Shown here: positions 35,875 to 45,706 of the stretch, in pieces
Position numbering within the stretch: position 1 is the stretch's first letter
Layout of the letters: each line of letters begins with the position of its first letter
NCBI RefSeq assembly: GCF_000020985.1
Contig: NC_011296.1
Location: forward strand, 1,168,001-1,232,000
Length of the DNA stretch: 64,000 nucleotides
Origin: Thermodesulfovibrio yellowstonii DSM 11347
GTDB taxonomy: Bacteria; Nitrospirota; Thermodesulfovibrionia; Thermodesulfovibrionales; Thermodesulfovibrionaceae
Direction of reading: 5' to 3'
Translations under genes and position numbers: made by a program
The notes under the pieces: generated by a model
The model's input: only the letters and a program-made list of their open reading frames with translations
What the model was told of the DNA's origin: nothing
The model's database searches: none

Positions 35875-37182
35875 TTGTTTATAAAAATTTACAATGCATA
35901 TATAATTGACCCTTTTACAAATAAAGAAGGCATTGCTGACATATTTATTGATGACGGCATTATTTCAAAAGTTAAGTTCAAAAGGAAAATCACACCTATT
36001 GCCTTAAGTCTTCAACCTTCAGTCTCTATTTTAGAGATAGATGCGTCTGGACTCTATGTGTTCCCAGGTCTTATAGATATGCATACTCATTTGAGAGAAC
36101 CTGGATATGAATATAAAGAAACTATTCGCACAGGAACACTCGCTGCAGTAAGAGGCGGATTTACTTCAGTTTGTTGCATGGCAAATACAAATCCTGTAAA
36201 TGACAACCCTGAGGTCACATATTACATTCTTGCAAAAGCCAAAGAAGAAGGTAGTTGCGATGTATATCCAATAGGAGCTATTACAAAAGGGCTTAAAGGT
36301 GAGGAACTTTCAGAAATGGCAATGTTAAGGGAAGCAGGATGTGTTGCCTTTTCAGATGATGGAATGCCAGTTATGAATTCTCTAATTATGAGAAGAGCCC
36401 TTGAGTATTCAAAAGCAGTTGGTGCACCGATTATATCCCATTGTGAAGATCTCTCATTAAGCGAAGATGGAGTAATGAATGAAGGGAAGCTCTCTTTCTA
36501 TCTTGGCTTAAAAGGAATTCCTAAAGCATCAGAAGAAGTAATGGTTTCAAGAGATGTGATACTGAGTAAACATTTTAAAACATCCGTTCATATTGCCCAT
36601 GTATCAACAAAAGGTTCAGTAGAAATAATAAAAAAAGCAAAGGAAGAAGGAGTATCTGTCACAGCTGAAACTTGTCCACACTATTTTACACTTACAGAAG
36701 AAGCGGTTTCAGGCTATAACACAAATGCGAAGGTAAATCCTCCTTTGCGATCTGAAGAAGACCGTGAAGCTATCAAAAATGCTTTGAGCGATGGAATAAT
36801 TGATGTTATTGCGACAGATCACGCGCCCCACCACATTGATGAGAAAAAAGTTCCGTTTCAGGAAGCTCTAAATGGAATTTCAGGACTTGAAACAGCCTTT
36901 GCCATTAGTCTTAAACTTGTGCATGATAAAATCTTAAATTTAAGGAAACTCATTGAAAAATTAACACTTAATCCTTCAAAAATACTAAACCTCAAAAAAG
37001 AGGGAATAAAAGAAGGTGCTCAGGGTGACTTAATTCTTGTGGATATAAATAAAAATTGGACAGTAAAAAAAGATAAATTTGTATCACTTGGTAAAAATAC
37101 ACCTTTTGATGGCTGGAAACTAAAAGGAAAAGTCTTATTTACAGTTAAAGGTAAGAAAATTTTTGATATGAGGGATCAGTAA
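35875..37182 (+). CDS. pyrC: Dihydroorotase with short in-frame insertion
   Basis: 435 aa. Metal motif DMHTHLREPG (about 67), SHCED, HIAHVST and DHAPHH match the class I amidohydrolase fold; it cyclises carbamoyl aspartate. TTG start with AAAGGAGG upstream. Residues 43-48 (ALSLQP, DNA 36001-36018) sit in a loop extended by about ten residues relative to the family; the same peptide occurs in carB. Its last base is the first base of carA. Confidence 0.94.
   Translation: MFIKIYNAYIIDPFTNKEGIADIFIDDGIISKVKFKRKITPIALSLQPSVSILEIDASGLYVFPGLIDMHTHLREPGYEYKETIRTGTLAAVRGGFTSVCCMANTNPVNDNPEVTYYILAKAKEEGSCDVYPIGAITKGLKGEELSEMAMLREAGCVAFSDDGMPVMNSLIMRRALEYSKAVGAPIISHCEDLSLSEDGVMNEGKLSFYLGLKGIPKASEEVMVSRDVILSKHFKTSVHIAHVSTKGSVEIIKKAKEEGVSVTAETCPHYFTLTEEAVSGYNTNAKVNPPLRSEEDREAIKNALSDGIIDVIATDHAPHHIDEKKVPFQEALNGISGLETAFAISLKLVHDKILNLRKLIEKLTLNPSKILNLKKEGIKEGAQGDLILVDINKNWTVKKDKFVSLGKNTPFDGWKLKGKVLFTVKGKKIFDMRDQ
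36001..36022 (+). repeat. ALSLQP-coding short repeat in pyrC
   Basis: GCCTTAAGTCTTCAACCT (36001-36018) followed by TCAG. It matches carB 40271-40288 with 2 differences in 18 and shares CTTCAACCTTCAG with purH 42229-42241. Confidence 0.6.
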
Positions 37183-38273
37183 TGAAAAAAGCTATTTTAG
37201 TTCTTAAAGACGGAACTGTCTTTGAAGGTTTTTCCTTTGGAGCAGAAGGAGAGTCCATAGGAGAAGTAGTATTTAATACCTCAATTACTGGATATCAGGA
37301 AATATTGACAGACCCTTCATATAAGGGACAAATTGTTGTTATGACCTATACACAGATGGGAAACTATGGAGTAAATGAAGAAGATGTTGAATCTTTCGGC
37401 GGACCCAAGGTAGAAGGATTCATTGTAAAGGAATATAAAAACTATCCAAGCAATTGGCGATCAAAAGGAAGTCTCGGAGATTATCTAAAAAATTATGGAA
37501 TTGTTGGCATACATGGTATTGACACCCGTGCACTTACAAAACATTTAAGAGATAAGGGAGCTCAGATGGGAATTATTTCTACCTTAAACCATGACCCTGT
37601 AAGTTTACATAAAAAAGTTCTTGCCCATCCAGATATTTCAGAGATAGATCATGTGAGCGATATGATGTGTAAGGAGCCTTATTGGTATCACAATGGAAAA
37701 GATTTACCACTATGCATAGTCTATGACTATGGTGTTAAATTAAACATTTTAAGAAATCTTAAAAGAGTCGGATTTTCAGTCTATGTTGTTCCTGGCAAAA
37801 CACCCGCTGAGAGTTTGCTTGAGATGAATCCTTCGTGTATAATGCTTAGTAATGGTCCTGGTGACCCTCAGATTTTAAATTATGCAGTGAAAAACATTAA
37901 AAAGCTTATTGGTAAAAAACCTCTTTTTGGAATATGTCTTGGGCATCAACTCTTAGGACTTGCCTTAGGAGGAAAAACATATAAACTTAAATTTGGACAT
38001 CACGGAGGTAATCATCCTGTTAAGGACTTAAAAACAGGAAGGATTTCAATTACAGCACAGAACCATAACTATTGTGTTGATATTTCATCTCTTAAAGGAC
38101 AAGTAAGGCTTACCCATAAAAACCTTTATGATGGAACAGAAGAAGGAATGGAACATGTAGAGTATCCAATTTTTTCAGTTCAACATCATCCAGAGGCAGG
38201 ACCAGGTCCTAATGATGCTTTAGATGTTTTTGAGAGATTTAGAGAAATTGTTAGGGAATATGAAAATGTTTGA
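37182..38273 (+). CDS. carA: Carbamoyl-phosphate synthase small (glutaminase) subunit
   Basis: 363 aa class I glutamine amidotransferase. N-terminal CarA domain (LKDGTVFEGFSFGAEGE), catalytic Cys in GICLGHQLLGLALGG (about 250) and His-Glu in QHHPEAGPGP near the C-terminus. It supplies ammonia to CarB. It is separated from carB by a small coiled-coil gene. Confidence 0.96.
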   Translation: MKKAILVLKDGTVFEGFSFGAEGESIGEVVFNTSITGYQEILTDPSYKGQIVVMTYTQMGNYGVNEEDVESFGGPKVEGFIVKEYKNYPSNWRSKGSLGDYLKNYGIVGIHGIDTRALTKHLRDKGAQMGIISTLNHDPVSLHKKVLAHPDISEIDHVSDMMCKEPYWYHNGKDLPLCIVYDYGVKLNILRNLKRVGFSVYVVPGKTPAESLLEMNPSCIMLSNGPGDPQILNYAVKNIKKLIGKKPLFGICLGHQLLGLALGGKTYKLKFGHHGGNHPVKDLKTGRISITAQNHNYCVDISSLKGQVRLTHKNLYDGTEEGMEHVEYPIFSVQHHPEAGPGPNDALDVFERFREIVREYENV

Positions 38274-38325
38274 TCTTTCTATTAACTTAAAGCGCTGAAA
38301 TAACGAAAAGGTTGGAGGTAGTTGA

Positions 38326-38565
38326 ATGGCTATAACTTACGATGAAGTATGGATATCTACAATGAGAGAGATAAATATCTGCAAGGATTACATTAGGAAT
38401 TATGAAAAAAAGATTCTGTCTCTTGAGAAGGAGCTTGGAATCAAGGCTTCTCAATTGAATGAGGATATGTTGAAAGATAAAAAAATAAGAAAACTTTATG
38501 AGACTAAACTTGCCCTTGAAAGAGAACAAGAAAGACTTAAAGGATTGGAGGAACTTTTAAAATAG
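38326..38565 (+). CDS. Small coiled-coil protein between carA and carB
   Basis: 79 aa, not recognised. Highly charged and predicted almost wholly helical, with heptad-like Leu/Ile spacing ([20 protein letters not shown]). ATG 38326 has GGAGG upstream (TTGGAGGTAG). It ends 1 nt before carB, so it is co-translated with it. A role in assembling or regulating the CarA-CarB complex is pure inference. Confidence 0.75.
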   Translation: MAITYDEVWISTMREINICKDYIRNYEKKILSLEKELGIKASQLNEDMLKDKKIRKLYETKLALEREQERLKGLEELLK

Positions 38566-38566
38566 T

Positions 38567-41500
38567 ATGCCAAAGAGAACTGATATTAAAAAAATACTCA
38601 TTATAGGCTCAGGACCCATAATTATTGGTCAGGCTTGTGAGTTTGACTATTCAGGAGCACAGGCTTGTAAAGCTTTAAAACAGGAAGGTTACCAGGTTGT
38701 TTTAGTCAATTCTAATCCCGCCACTATCATGACAGATCCATCAATGGCAGATAGTACTTATATTGAACCTCTAACTGCAGAGATTCTTGAACTTATCATA
38801 AAAAAAGAAAGACCAGATGCGCTACTTCCTACACTTGGTGGACAGACTGCTTTAAATCTTGCTGTCCAGCTCGGTGAGGCAGGTATTCTTGATAGGTACT
38901 CCGTTGAACTTATTGGAGCGAACCTCCACGCTATAAAAAAAGCGGAAGATAGAGAGCTTTTTAAACAGGCAATGACAAAAATAGGACTTGAAGTCCCTCG
39001 TTCAGCTGCAGTTCATAGTCTAAAAGAAGGACTTGAAGCAATTGATTATATTGGCTTTCCTGCGATTCTGAGACCTGCCTTTACCTTAGGAGGAACAGGA
39101 GGGGGTGTAGCATATAACATTGAAGAATTTAAAGAACTTCTTGAAAGAGGACTTAAACTAAGCCCTGTAAGTCAAGTTCTTATAGAAGAAAGTCTTCTTG
39201 GATGGAAAGAGTTTGAGCTTGAAGTAATGAGAGATAAATCAGACAATGTTGTTATTGTTTGTTCAATTGAAAATTTTGATCCTATGGGTGTTCATACAGG
39301 AGACTCTATTACAGTTGCACCAGTTCAAACTCTTACAGACAGAGAATATCAAATTATGCGTGATAACGCAATCAAAGCAATCAGAGAAATTGGTGTTGAT
39401 ACAGGTGGAAGTAACATTCAGTTTGCTGTAAATCCTAAAAATGGACGTATGGTTATAATAGAAATGAATCCAAGAGTATCCAGAAGTTCAGCTTTAGCAA
39501 GTAAAGCTACAGGATTTCCTATAGCAAAGATAGCTGCAAAACTTGCTGTTGGATACACCCTTGAAGAGATTCCTAATGACATAACAAAGGTAACACCTGC
39601 AAGTTTTGAACCCACTCTTGATTATGTTGTGATTAAAATTCCTCGTTTCACTTTTGAGAAATTTCCTGAAGCTAATCCAATTCTTACCACTCAAATGAAG
39701 TCTGTGGGAGAGGTTATGGCTATAGGAAGAACTTTCAAAGAAGCTCTTGGTAAGGCAATTCGTTCTCTTGAGATAGGTTCTTACGGACTTGAAGAAATCA
39801 ATGCAAGCGAAGATGACATAAGATGGCATATTAAAAATCCAACTGCTGAAAGACTTTGGTATATTGCGGAAGCGTTCCGTAAAGGTTTCACTATAGAAGA
39901 AATATATGAATTAAGCGGGATAGACCCATGGTTTTTAAATAATATAAAAGAAATTATTGAAATTGAGGAAAATCTCAGATTTGCACAAAACTTAAAACTA
40001 AAAGACAAAGAACTTAAAGAAATTATTTTCAATGCAAAACAGAATGGCTTTTCAGACAGAAGAATTGGTATTCTTCTTAAGAAAAAAGAGGAAGAAATAA
40101 GAAGTCTAAGGAACAAGTTAAATATTAAGCCTGTCTATAAACTTGTTGATACATGTGCAGCTGAATTTATTGCCTACACTCCTTATATGTATTCTTGCTA
40201 TGAAAGGGAATTCTATGTGTTGGAAGGTTCTTCTTTGTTTCAGAATGAAAAATCAGATATTAAAACTTCAGCCTTAAGCCTTCAGCCTAAACCCTGTTGG
40301 GACTCTGATGCTCCACCTACTGAAAATAAAAATAAGGTTATTATTCTTGGCTCTGGACCAAACAGAATAGGTCAAGGAATTGAGTTTGATTATTGTTGTG
40401 TGCATTCAGTCTTTGGTTTGAGAGAACTTGGCTATGAAACAATTATGATAAACTGTAATCCTGAAACAGTAAGTACAGATTATGACACATCAGACAGACT
40501 ATATTTTGAACCACTTACCCTTGAAGATGTCTTACACATTGTAGAAAGAGAAAAGCCTCTTGGAGTGATACTGCAGTTTGGAGGACAAACACCTCTAAAA
40601 CTTGCAAAAGCTTTGGAGTCTCATGGAGTAAACATTCTTGGGACCAGTGCAGATGCTATTGACAGAGCAGAAGACAGAAAACGATTCAAAGAATTAGTAG
40701 ACAAGCTAAACCTGAAACAGCCTCCAAGCGAAACAGCCACATCACTTGAAGAAGCATTGAAAATAGCTGATACTCTTGGCTATCCAATTCTTGTAAGACC
40801 TTCCTATGTTCTTGGTGGAAGGGCTATGGAGATTGTTTACGATGAAGAATCTTTGCGTAGATATATGAGAGAGGCAGTCAAAGCCTCTGAAGACCATCCT
40901 GTGCTAATTGACAGATATCTTGAGGATGCGATAGAAGTTGATGTTGATGCAATCTCTGATGGTGCAGATGTAGTTGTTGCAGGTATCATGCAGCATATTG
41001 AGGAAGCAGGAATTCATTCAGGAGACTCCGCTTGTTCTTTACCACCCTATTCCCTTTCACAGGAAATAATTCAAAAAATTAAGGAAGAAACAATATCAAT
41101 TGCGAAAGAGCTTAAAGTTAAAGGACTGATGAATGTTCAATATGCTGTAAAAGACTCTGAGATTTATGTTCTTGAGGTAAATCCTCGTGCATCAAGAACC
41201 ATTCCCTATGTTAGTAAAAGCATAGGAGTACCTTTAGCTCAGATGGCATCAAAGATTATGGTAGGAAAAACTTTAAAAGAACTTGGATTAACAAATAACA
41301 TAAAACTACCATATGTTACAGTTAAAGAAGCCATCTTCCCGTTTGATAAATTTCCTGAAGTAGATGTGATACTTGGTCCAGAAATGAAATCAACAGGTGA
41401 AGTAATGGGCATAGATGAAGATTTTGGGCTTGCCTATGCTAAAGCACAAATGAGTGCAATGGGTAAAATTCCATTAAGTGGAAAGGTTTTTATAAGTGTG

Positions 41501-41884
41501 AAAGATAAAGACAAAGCCCATGTGTTTCCAATTGCAAAAGAGTTTATAGACCTTGGATTTACGATTATAGCTACACGTGGAACCGCAAAATATTTAATAG
41601 AACATGGCTTAAATGTAGAAATAGTTAACAAACTTCAGGAAGGAAGACCAAATGTCCTTGATTTAATCAAAAATAAACAGGTTAGCTTTATAATAAATAC
41701 AGTATTTGGCAAAAGAGCGCAAAGAGACTCCATGTACATAAGAAGAGGAGCATTGCATTACAAAATTCCTTACACAACAACTATTTCAGGAGCAAATGCT
41801 ATTGTTAAGGCTATAAGAAGACTAAAAGAAATGCCTTTAAAAATTAAATCTATTCAAGAATACCATAGGGAGGTGTCAGGGTGA
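38567..41884 (+). CDS. carB: Carbamoyl-phosphate synthase large subunit with insertion
   Basis: 1105 aa: two ATP-grasp halves (about 1-540 and 590-940) and a C-terminal MGS allosteric domain ([20 protein letters not shown]). Repeated [17 protein letters not shown] and [15 protein letters not shown] mark the two half starts. Between them, about 35 additional residues (about 550-585) include ALSLQP at 569-574, encoded by a short repeat shared with pyrC. It overlaps purH by 4 nt. Confidence 0.96.
40271..40288 (+). repeat. ALSLQP-coding short repeat in carB
   Basis: GCCTTAAGCCTTCAGCCT, in the linker between CarB halves; same reading frame as the pyrC copy. Confidence 0.6.
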
Positions 41885-43449
41885 TAAAAAGAGCATTAAT
41901 AAGTGTATCGGATAAAAGAGGTTTGGTGGATTTTGCAAAAGAGCTTGATAAATTGGGTGTTGAGATTCTTTCAACAGGTGGAACTGCAAAAACATTAAGA
42001 GATTCAGGAATTAAGGTAATAGATGTATCCCAGTATACGGGTTTCCCTGAAATTATGGATGGTAGAGTAAAAACTCTTCATCCTCTAATACATGGAGGAA
42101 TTCTTGCAAGAAGGGATAATAAAGAGGATATTGAGGCAATGGAAAGACTTGGAATAAAACCTATTGACATGGTGGTAGTTAATCTCTATCCCTTTGAGTC
42201 TGTTGCAAAAAAACATTTATCTCAAATTCTTCAACCTTCAGACCTCAACCTTCAGGCTTTCTTAGAAGAAGCTATTGAAAACATTGATATTGGTGGACCT
42301 ACACTTTTAAGAGCCTCGGCAAAAAACTATAAAGATGTAATTGTAATTGTTGATCCTGATGATTATTCTTCTATAATTGAAGATATTAAGAAAGGTAGCG
42401 TATCCATTGAAAAAAAATTTGAACTCGCAAAAAAAGTTTTTTCTCATACCGCAAGATATGATGCATTAATTGCAGATTATTTTGAAAAAATCAGTCCTTC
42501 AGGCTTTAAAAAAGATTGGACATTGCCTTTAAAGATGACAAGAACACTGAGATATGGAGAAAATCCTCATCAGAAAGCAGCACTTTATGCTCTCAATGAA
42601 AGCCCTTCTTTAATAGATGCAGATGTGCTTCAAGGAAAAGAGATGTCCTTCAACAACTATCTTGATACCCACTCTGCTGTTCTTCTGGCAACTGAATTCA
42701 GCGAGCCTGTATGCGTAATTGTAAAACACAATAATCCATGCGGGGTTGCCATAGGAGAAAATATTCATACTGCCTATAAAAAAGCCTTTGAATGTGATCC
42801 TGTAAGCGCATTCGGTGGAATAATTGCATTTAACAGAGTTGTTGATAAAGAAACAGCTTCGGAGATTATCAATACTTTTTATGAAGTAATTGTCGCACCA
42901 GATTTTGACAAAGATGCACTTGAGGTTTTTGAAACAAAGAAAAATCTCAGACTGTTGAGATTCCCCTCTCTATCTGATAAAATTCAACCGTCAGGATTTG
43001 ATCTGAAAAGAATTCTTGGAGGGTTTATAGTGCAGGAGTGGGATAAGGTTGATAATGAATTTTCTCAAGCAAAAGTGGTAACCAAAAGACAACCAACAGA
43101 TGAGGAATGGAAGGCTTTGAAGTTTGCATGGAAGGTTTGCAAACATATAAAATCAAATGCCGTAGTTTATGCTAAAGAAGACAGAACAGTAGGACTTGGC
43201 ATTGGTCAAACAAGCAGAGTATTTTCAGCAAAAATAGGTGCAATGCATGCATTAAGTTCGCTAAAGGGCACTGTTGTAGCATCTGATGGATTTTTCCCAT
43301 TCAGAGATAACATTGATGTTCTTGCTCAAAATGGAGTGACTTCTATTATTCAGCCAGGTGGTTCTGTTAGGGACCAGGAAGTAATAGATGCGGCAAATCA
43401 GTATAATATAGCTATGGTATTTACAGGAATAAGGCATTTCAGACATTAA
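41881..43449 (+). CDS. purH: Bifunctional AICAR transformylase/IMP cyclohydrolase
   Basis: 522 aa. MGS-like IMP cyclohydrolase domain (about 1-200) then AICARFT domain ([39 protein letters not shown]-like). It carries out the last two steps to IMP. GTG start with GGGAGG upstream. Residues about 108-125 contain [12 protein letters not shown], about 15 residues not expected between VNLYPFE and the [11 protein letters not shown] motif. Confidence 0.95.
42229..42258 (+). repeat. Related short repeat in purH
   Basis: CTTCAACCTTCAG at 42229-42241 is identical to the pyrC copy, and a second version CTCAACCTTCAGGCT follows at 42244-42258. Confidence 0.5.
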
Positions 43450-43450
43450 A

Positions 43451-44341
43451 ATGAGACCATTTAAAGAAATAAAGGCAAATTATTATTTTACAAAAGAAGA
43501 TGAAGCAAGACTTATAGAGCTTAAACCTCTTATGGAAAAAAGAGCTGAGAAAGTAGTAGGAGCTCTTTATCAATGGATCATTCAAACAGAGTCGGCAAAA
43601 AGAGTTTTTAAGAACGAATCATTAATAAAGCATGTAATGAGACTTGTAAGAACATGGTTTATAGCTCTTTTTTCAGGTAAATATGATAACTACTTTTATG
43701 ATTTTCTTATTAGAATTGGGCAAAGACATGAAAGAGTCGGAGTTGACCCTCATTTTATGACAAGAGCAATAAATATTATAAGAAATGCTTGTGTTGACAT
43801 ACTTTGCGAGGAAATAGAAAAAGACAGAGAAAAATATATAATTTCCATAAATAAAATACTTGATATAAATCTTGATATTATAACCTCCTCCTATCTTGAG
43901 GAAGAAATAAAAGGTTATTCCCCAGCCTATAGAATAAAAATCCAACTTGTAAGATACGGTGAAATATTTTCTCAGCTTGTAAGCCTTGTCCTTATAGTTG
44001 GATTAAGCATTCTTACTTTTGCTGTAATTTATCTTTGCGGAAAAGATATATATGAAATATTATCAGGTAAACTTGAACAGACAATTGTAACTGCCCTTGG
44101 TTCAGTACTTATTCTGTGGGTTATGCTTGAACTTTTAAATACTGAGATTGCCCATCTTAAGGGAGGAAAATTCAGAATAAGCGTTTTTGTTGGAGTTGCT
44201 CTTGTTACTGTAATAAGAGAGACTATGATAGCAACACTAAAACATGAAACAATTGATTTTATAATCTCACTTATAGCTGCCATTCTCATAATTGGTATAG
44301 TATACTGGTTGGTTAAAAGAACAGAGGAGGAAAAAAGATGA
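43451..44341 (+). CDS. Membrane-anchored protoglobin-PsiE fusion
   Basis: 296 aa. Residues 1-155 are a protoglobin/globin-sensor domain; proximal haem ligand His93 in IGQRHERVGVDP. Residues ~170-290 hold four transmembrane helices resembling the phosphate-starvation PsiE family. It probably senses O2, NO or CO at the membrane or scavenges it; there is no kinase or cyclase output domain. It lies between purH and purD: 1 nt after purH and a 4-nt ATGA overlap with purD, so co-transcribed with purine genes. Confidence 0.78.
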   Translation: MRPFKEIKANYYFTKEDEARLIELKPLMEKRAEKVVGALYQWIIQTESAKRVFKNESLIKHVMRLVRTWFIALFSGKYDNYFYDFLIRIGQRHERVGVDPHFMTRAINIIRNACVDILCEEIEKDREKYIISINKILDINLDIITSSYLEEEIKGYSPAYRIKIQLVRYGEIFSQLVSLVLIVGLSILTFAVIYLCGKDIYEILSGKLEQTIVTALGSVLILWVMLELLNTEIAHLKGGKFRISVFVGVALVTVIRETMIATLKHETIDFIISLIAAILIIGIVYWLVKRTEEEKR

Positions 44342-45603
44342 AAGTTCTTGTTATAGGTTCAGGAGGAAGAGAACATGCTATTGTATGGAAACTTGCTCAA
44401 TCAAAAGTGGTAGACAAAATTTATTGTGCTCCTGGAAATGCAGGAATTTCTGAAATTGCTGAATGTGTAGAAGTTGAAAGCAAGAATTTCTCTGCTCTTT
44501 TAGACTTTGTAAAATACGAATGGATTGATCTCACAGTTGTAGGACCGGAAGAGCCTCTTGCTAAAGGAATTGTTGATATATTTCAGAAAGAGGGAAGAAA
44601 AATAATAGGTCCTACAAAAGCTGGGGCACAAATTGAAAGCAGTAAAGTATTTGCAAAGGATTTCATGAAAAGACATAAAATTCCGACATCAGAATATAAA
44701 GTTTTCACATCTTATACACATGCAGAAGAATATATCAGGTTAAAAGGAACACCCATTGTAATCAAAGCAGATGGACTTGCTGCAGGCAAAGGAGTTTTTG
44801 TGTGCCAAAGTTATGACGAAGCGGTTGATGCTCTAAAACTAATTATGAAAGAAAAAGCTTTTGGCTCTGCTGGAGACAGAGTTGTAATTGAAGAGTGTCT
44901 TCAAGGTAAAGAAGTTTCCTATCTTGTTTTTACTGATGGCAAAACCATTATACCAATGGTTACATCTAAGGATCATAAAAGACTTTTAGATAACGATGAA
45001 GGTCCAAATACTGGCGGCATGGGAACATTCAGCCCTAACCCAATAATTACTCCAGAACTTGAATATGAAATTCTTGAAACTGTAATAAAGCCAACTATTA
45101 AAGGATTAAAGCAAGAAGGAATAGTTTACAAAGGAATTCTCTATGCAGGGCTTATGATTATTAACAACAAACCCTATGTGCTTGAATTTAACTGTAGATT
45201 TGGAGATCCTGAAACTCAGGTAATTCTTCCAAGACTTGAAACTGATATTATGGACATCTTTATGGCAATAGCAGAACAAAAATTAAATAAAGTAGATGTG
45301 AAATGGAAAAATGAAGCCTCTCTATGTGTTATTCTGGCATCAGAGGGATATCCAGGAAAGTATAAAAAAGGGATACCTATTTATGGACTTGAAATGTTCA
45401 AAGGATTAAAGGATATTACAGTATTTCATGCAGGCACTAAATTTGATGATGATGGAAAAATTGTAACTAATGGCGGAAGAGTTTTAGGAATAACGGCTTT
45501 GGGCAAAGATATAAAAGAAGCAAGGCAAAAAGCGTACTCTGCTGTTGAGTTTATAAAATTTGAAGGAATGCAATATAGAAAAGACATTGGATTGAATCTT
45601 TAA
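44338..45603 (+). CDS. purD: Phosphoribosylamine-glycine ligase
   Basis: 421 aa ATP-grasp ligase. N-terminal GSGGREHAIVWKLAQS, core ADGLAAGKGVFVC (about 143) and FNCRFGDPETQVILPRL (about 280). It joins glycine to phosphoribosylamine, the product of PurF. GGAGG precedes the ATG, which overlaps the protoglobin gene. Confidence 0.96.
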   Translation: MKVLVIGSGGREHAIVWKLAQSKVVDKIYCAPGNAGISEIAECVEVESKNFSALLDFVKYEWIDLTVVGPEEPLAKGIVDIFQKEGRKIIGPTKAGAQIESSKVFAKDFMKRHKIPTSEYKVFTSYTHAEEYIRLKGTPIVIKADGLAAGKGVFVCQSYDEAVDALKLIMKEKAFGSAGDRVVIEECLQGKEVSYLVFTDGKTIIPMVTSKDHKRLLDNDEGPNTGGMGTFSPNPIITPELEYEILETVIKPTIKGLKQEGIVYKGILYAGLMIINNKPYVLEFNCRFGDPETQVILPRLETDIMDIFMAIAEQKLNKVDVKWKNEASLCVILASEGYPGKYKKGIPIYGLEMFKGLKDITVFHAGTKFDDDGKIVTNGGRVLGITALGKDIKEARQKAYSAVEFIKFEGMQYRKDIGLNL

Positions 45604-45625
45604 AATTCTTTTAAAATAAAATATT

Positions 45626-45706
45626 GCGAGAGTGGCGGAATGGCAGACGCGCTGGACTTAGAATCCAGTGGGGAGACCCGTGAGGGTTCAAATCCCTCCT
45701 CTCGCA
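45626..45706 (+). tRNA. tRNA-Leu(TAG)
   Basis: 81-nt class II tRNA: acceptor GCGAGAG/CTCTCGC, anticodon stem CTGGA/TCCAG with loop CTTAGAA (anticodon TAG), long variable arm, discriminator A. CCA is not encoded. Its 3' end overlaps the histidine-kinase gene end on the opposite strand by 19 nt. Confidence 0.93.
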
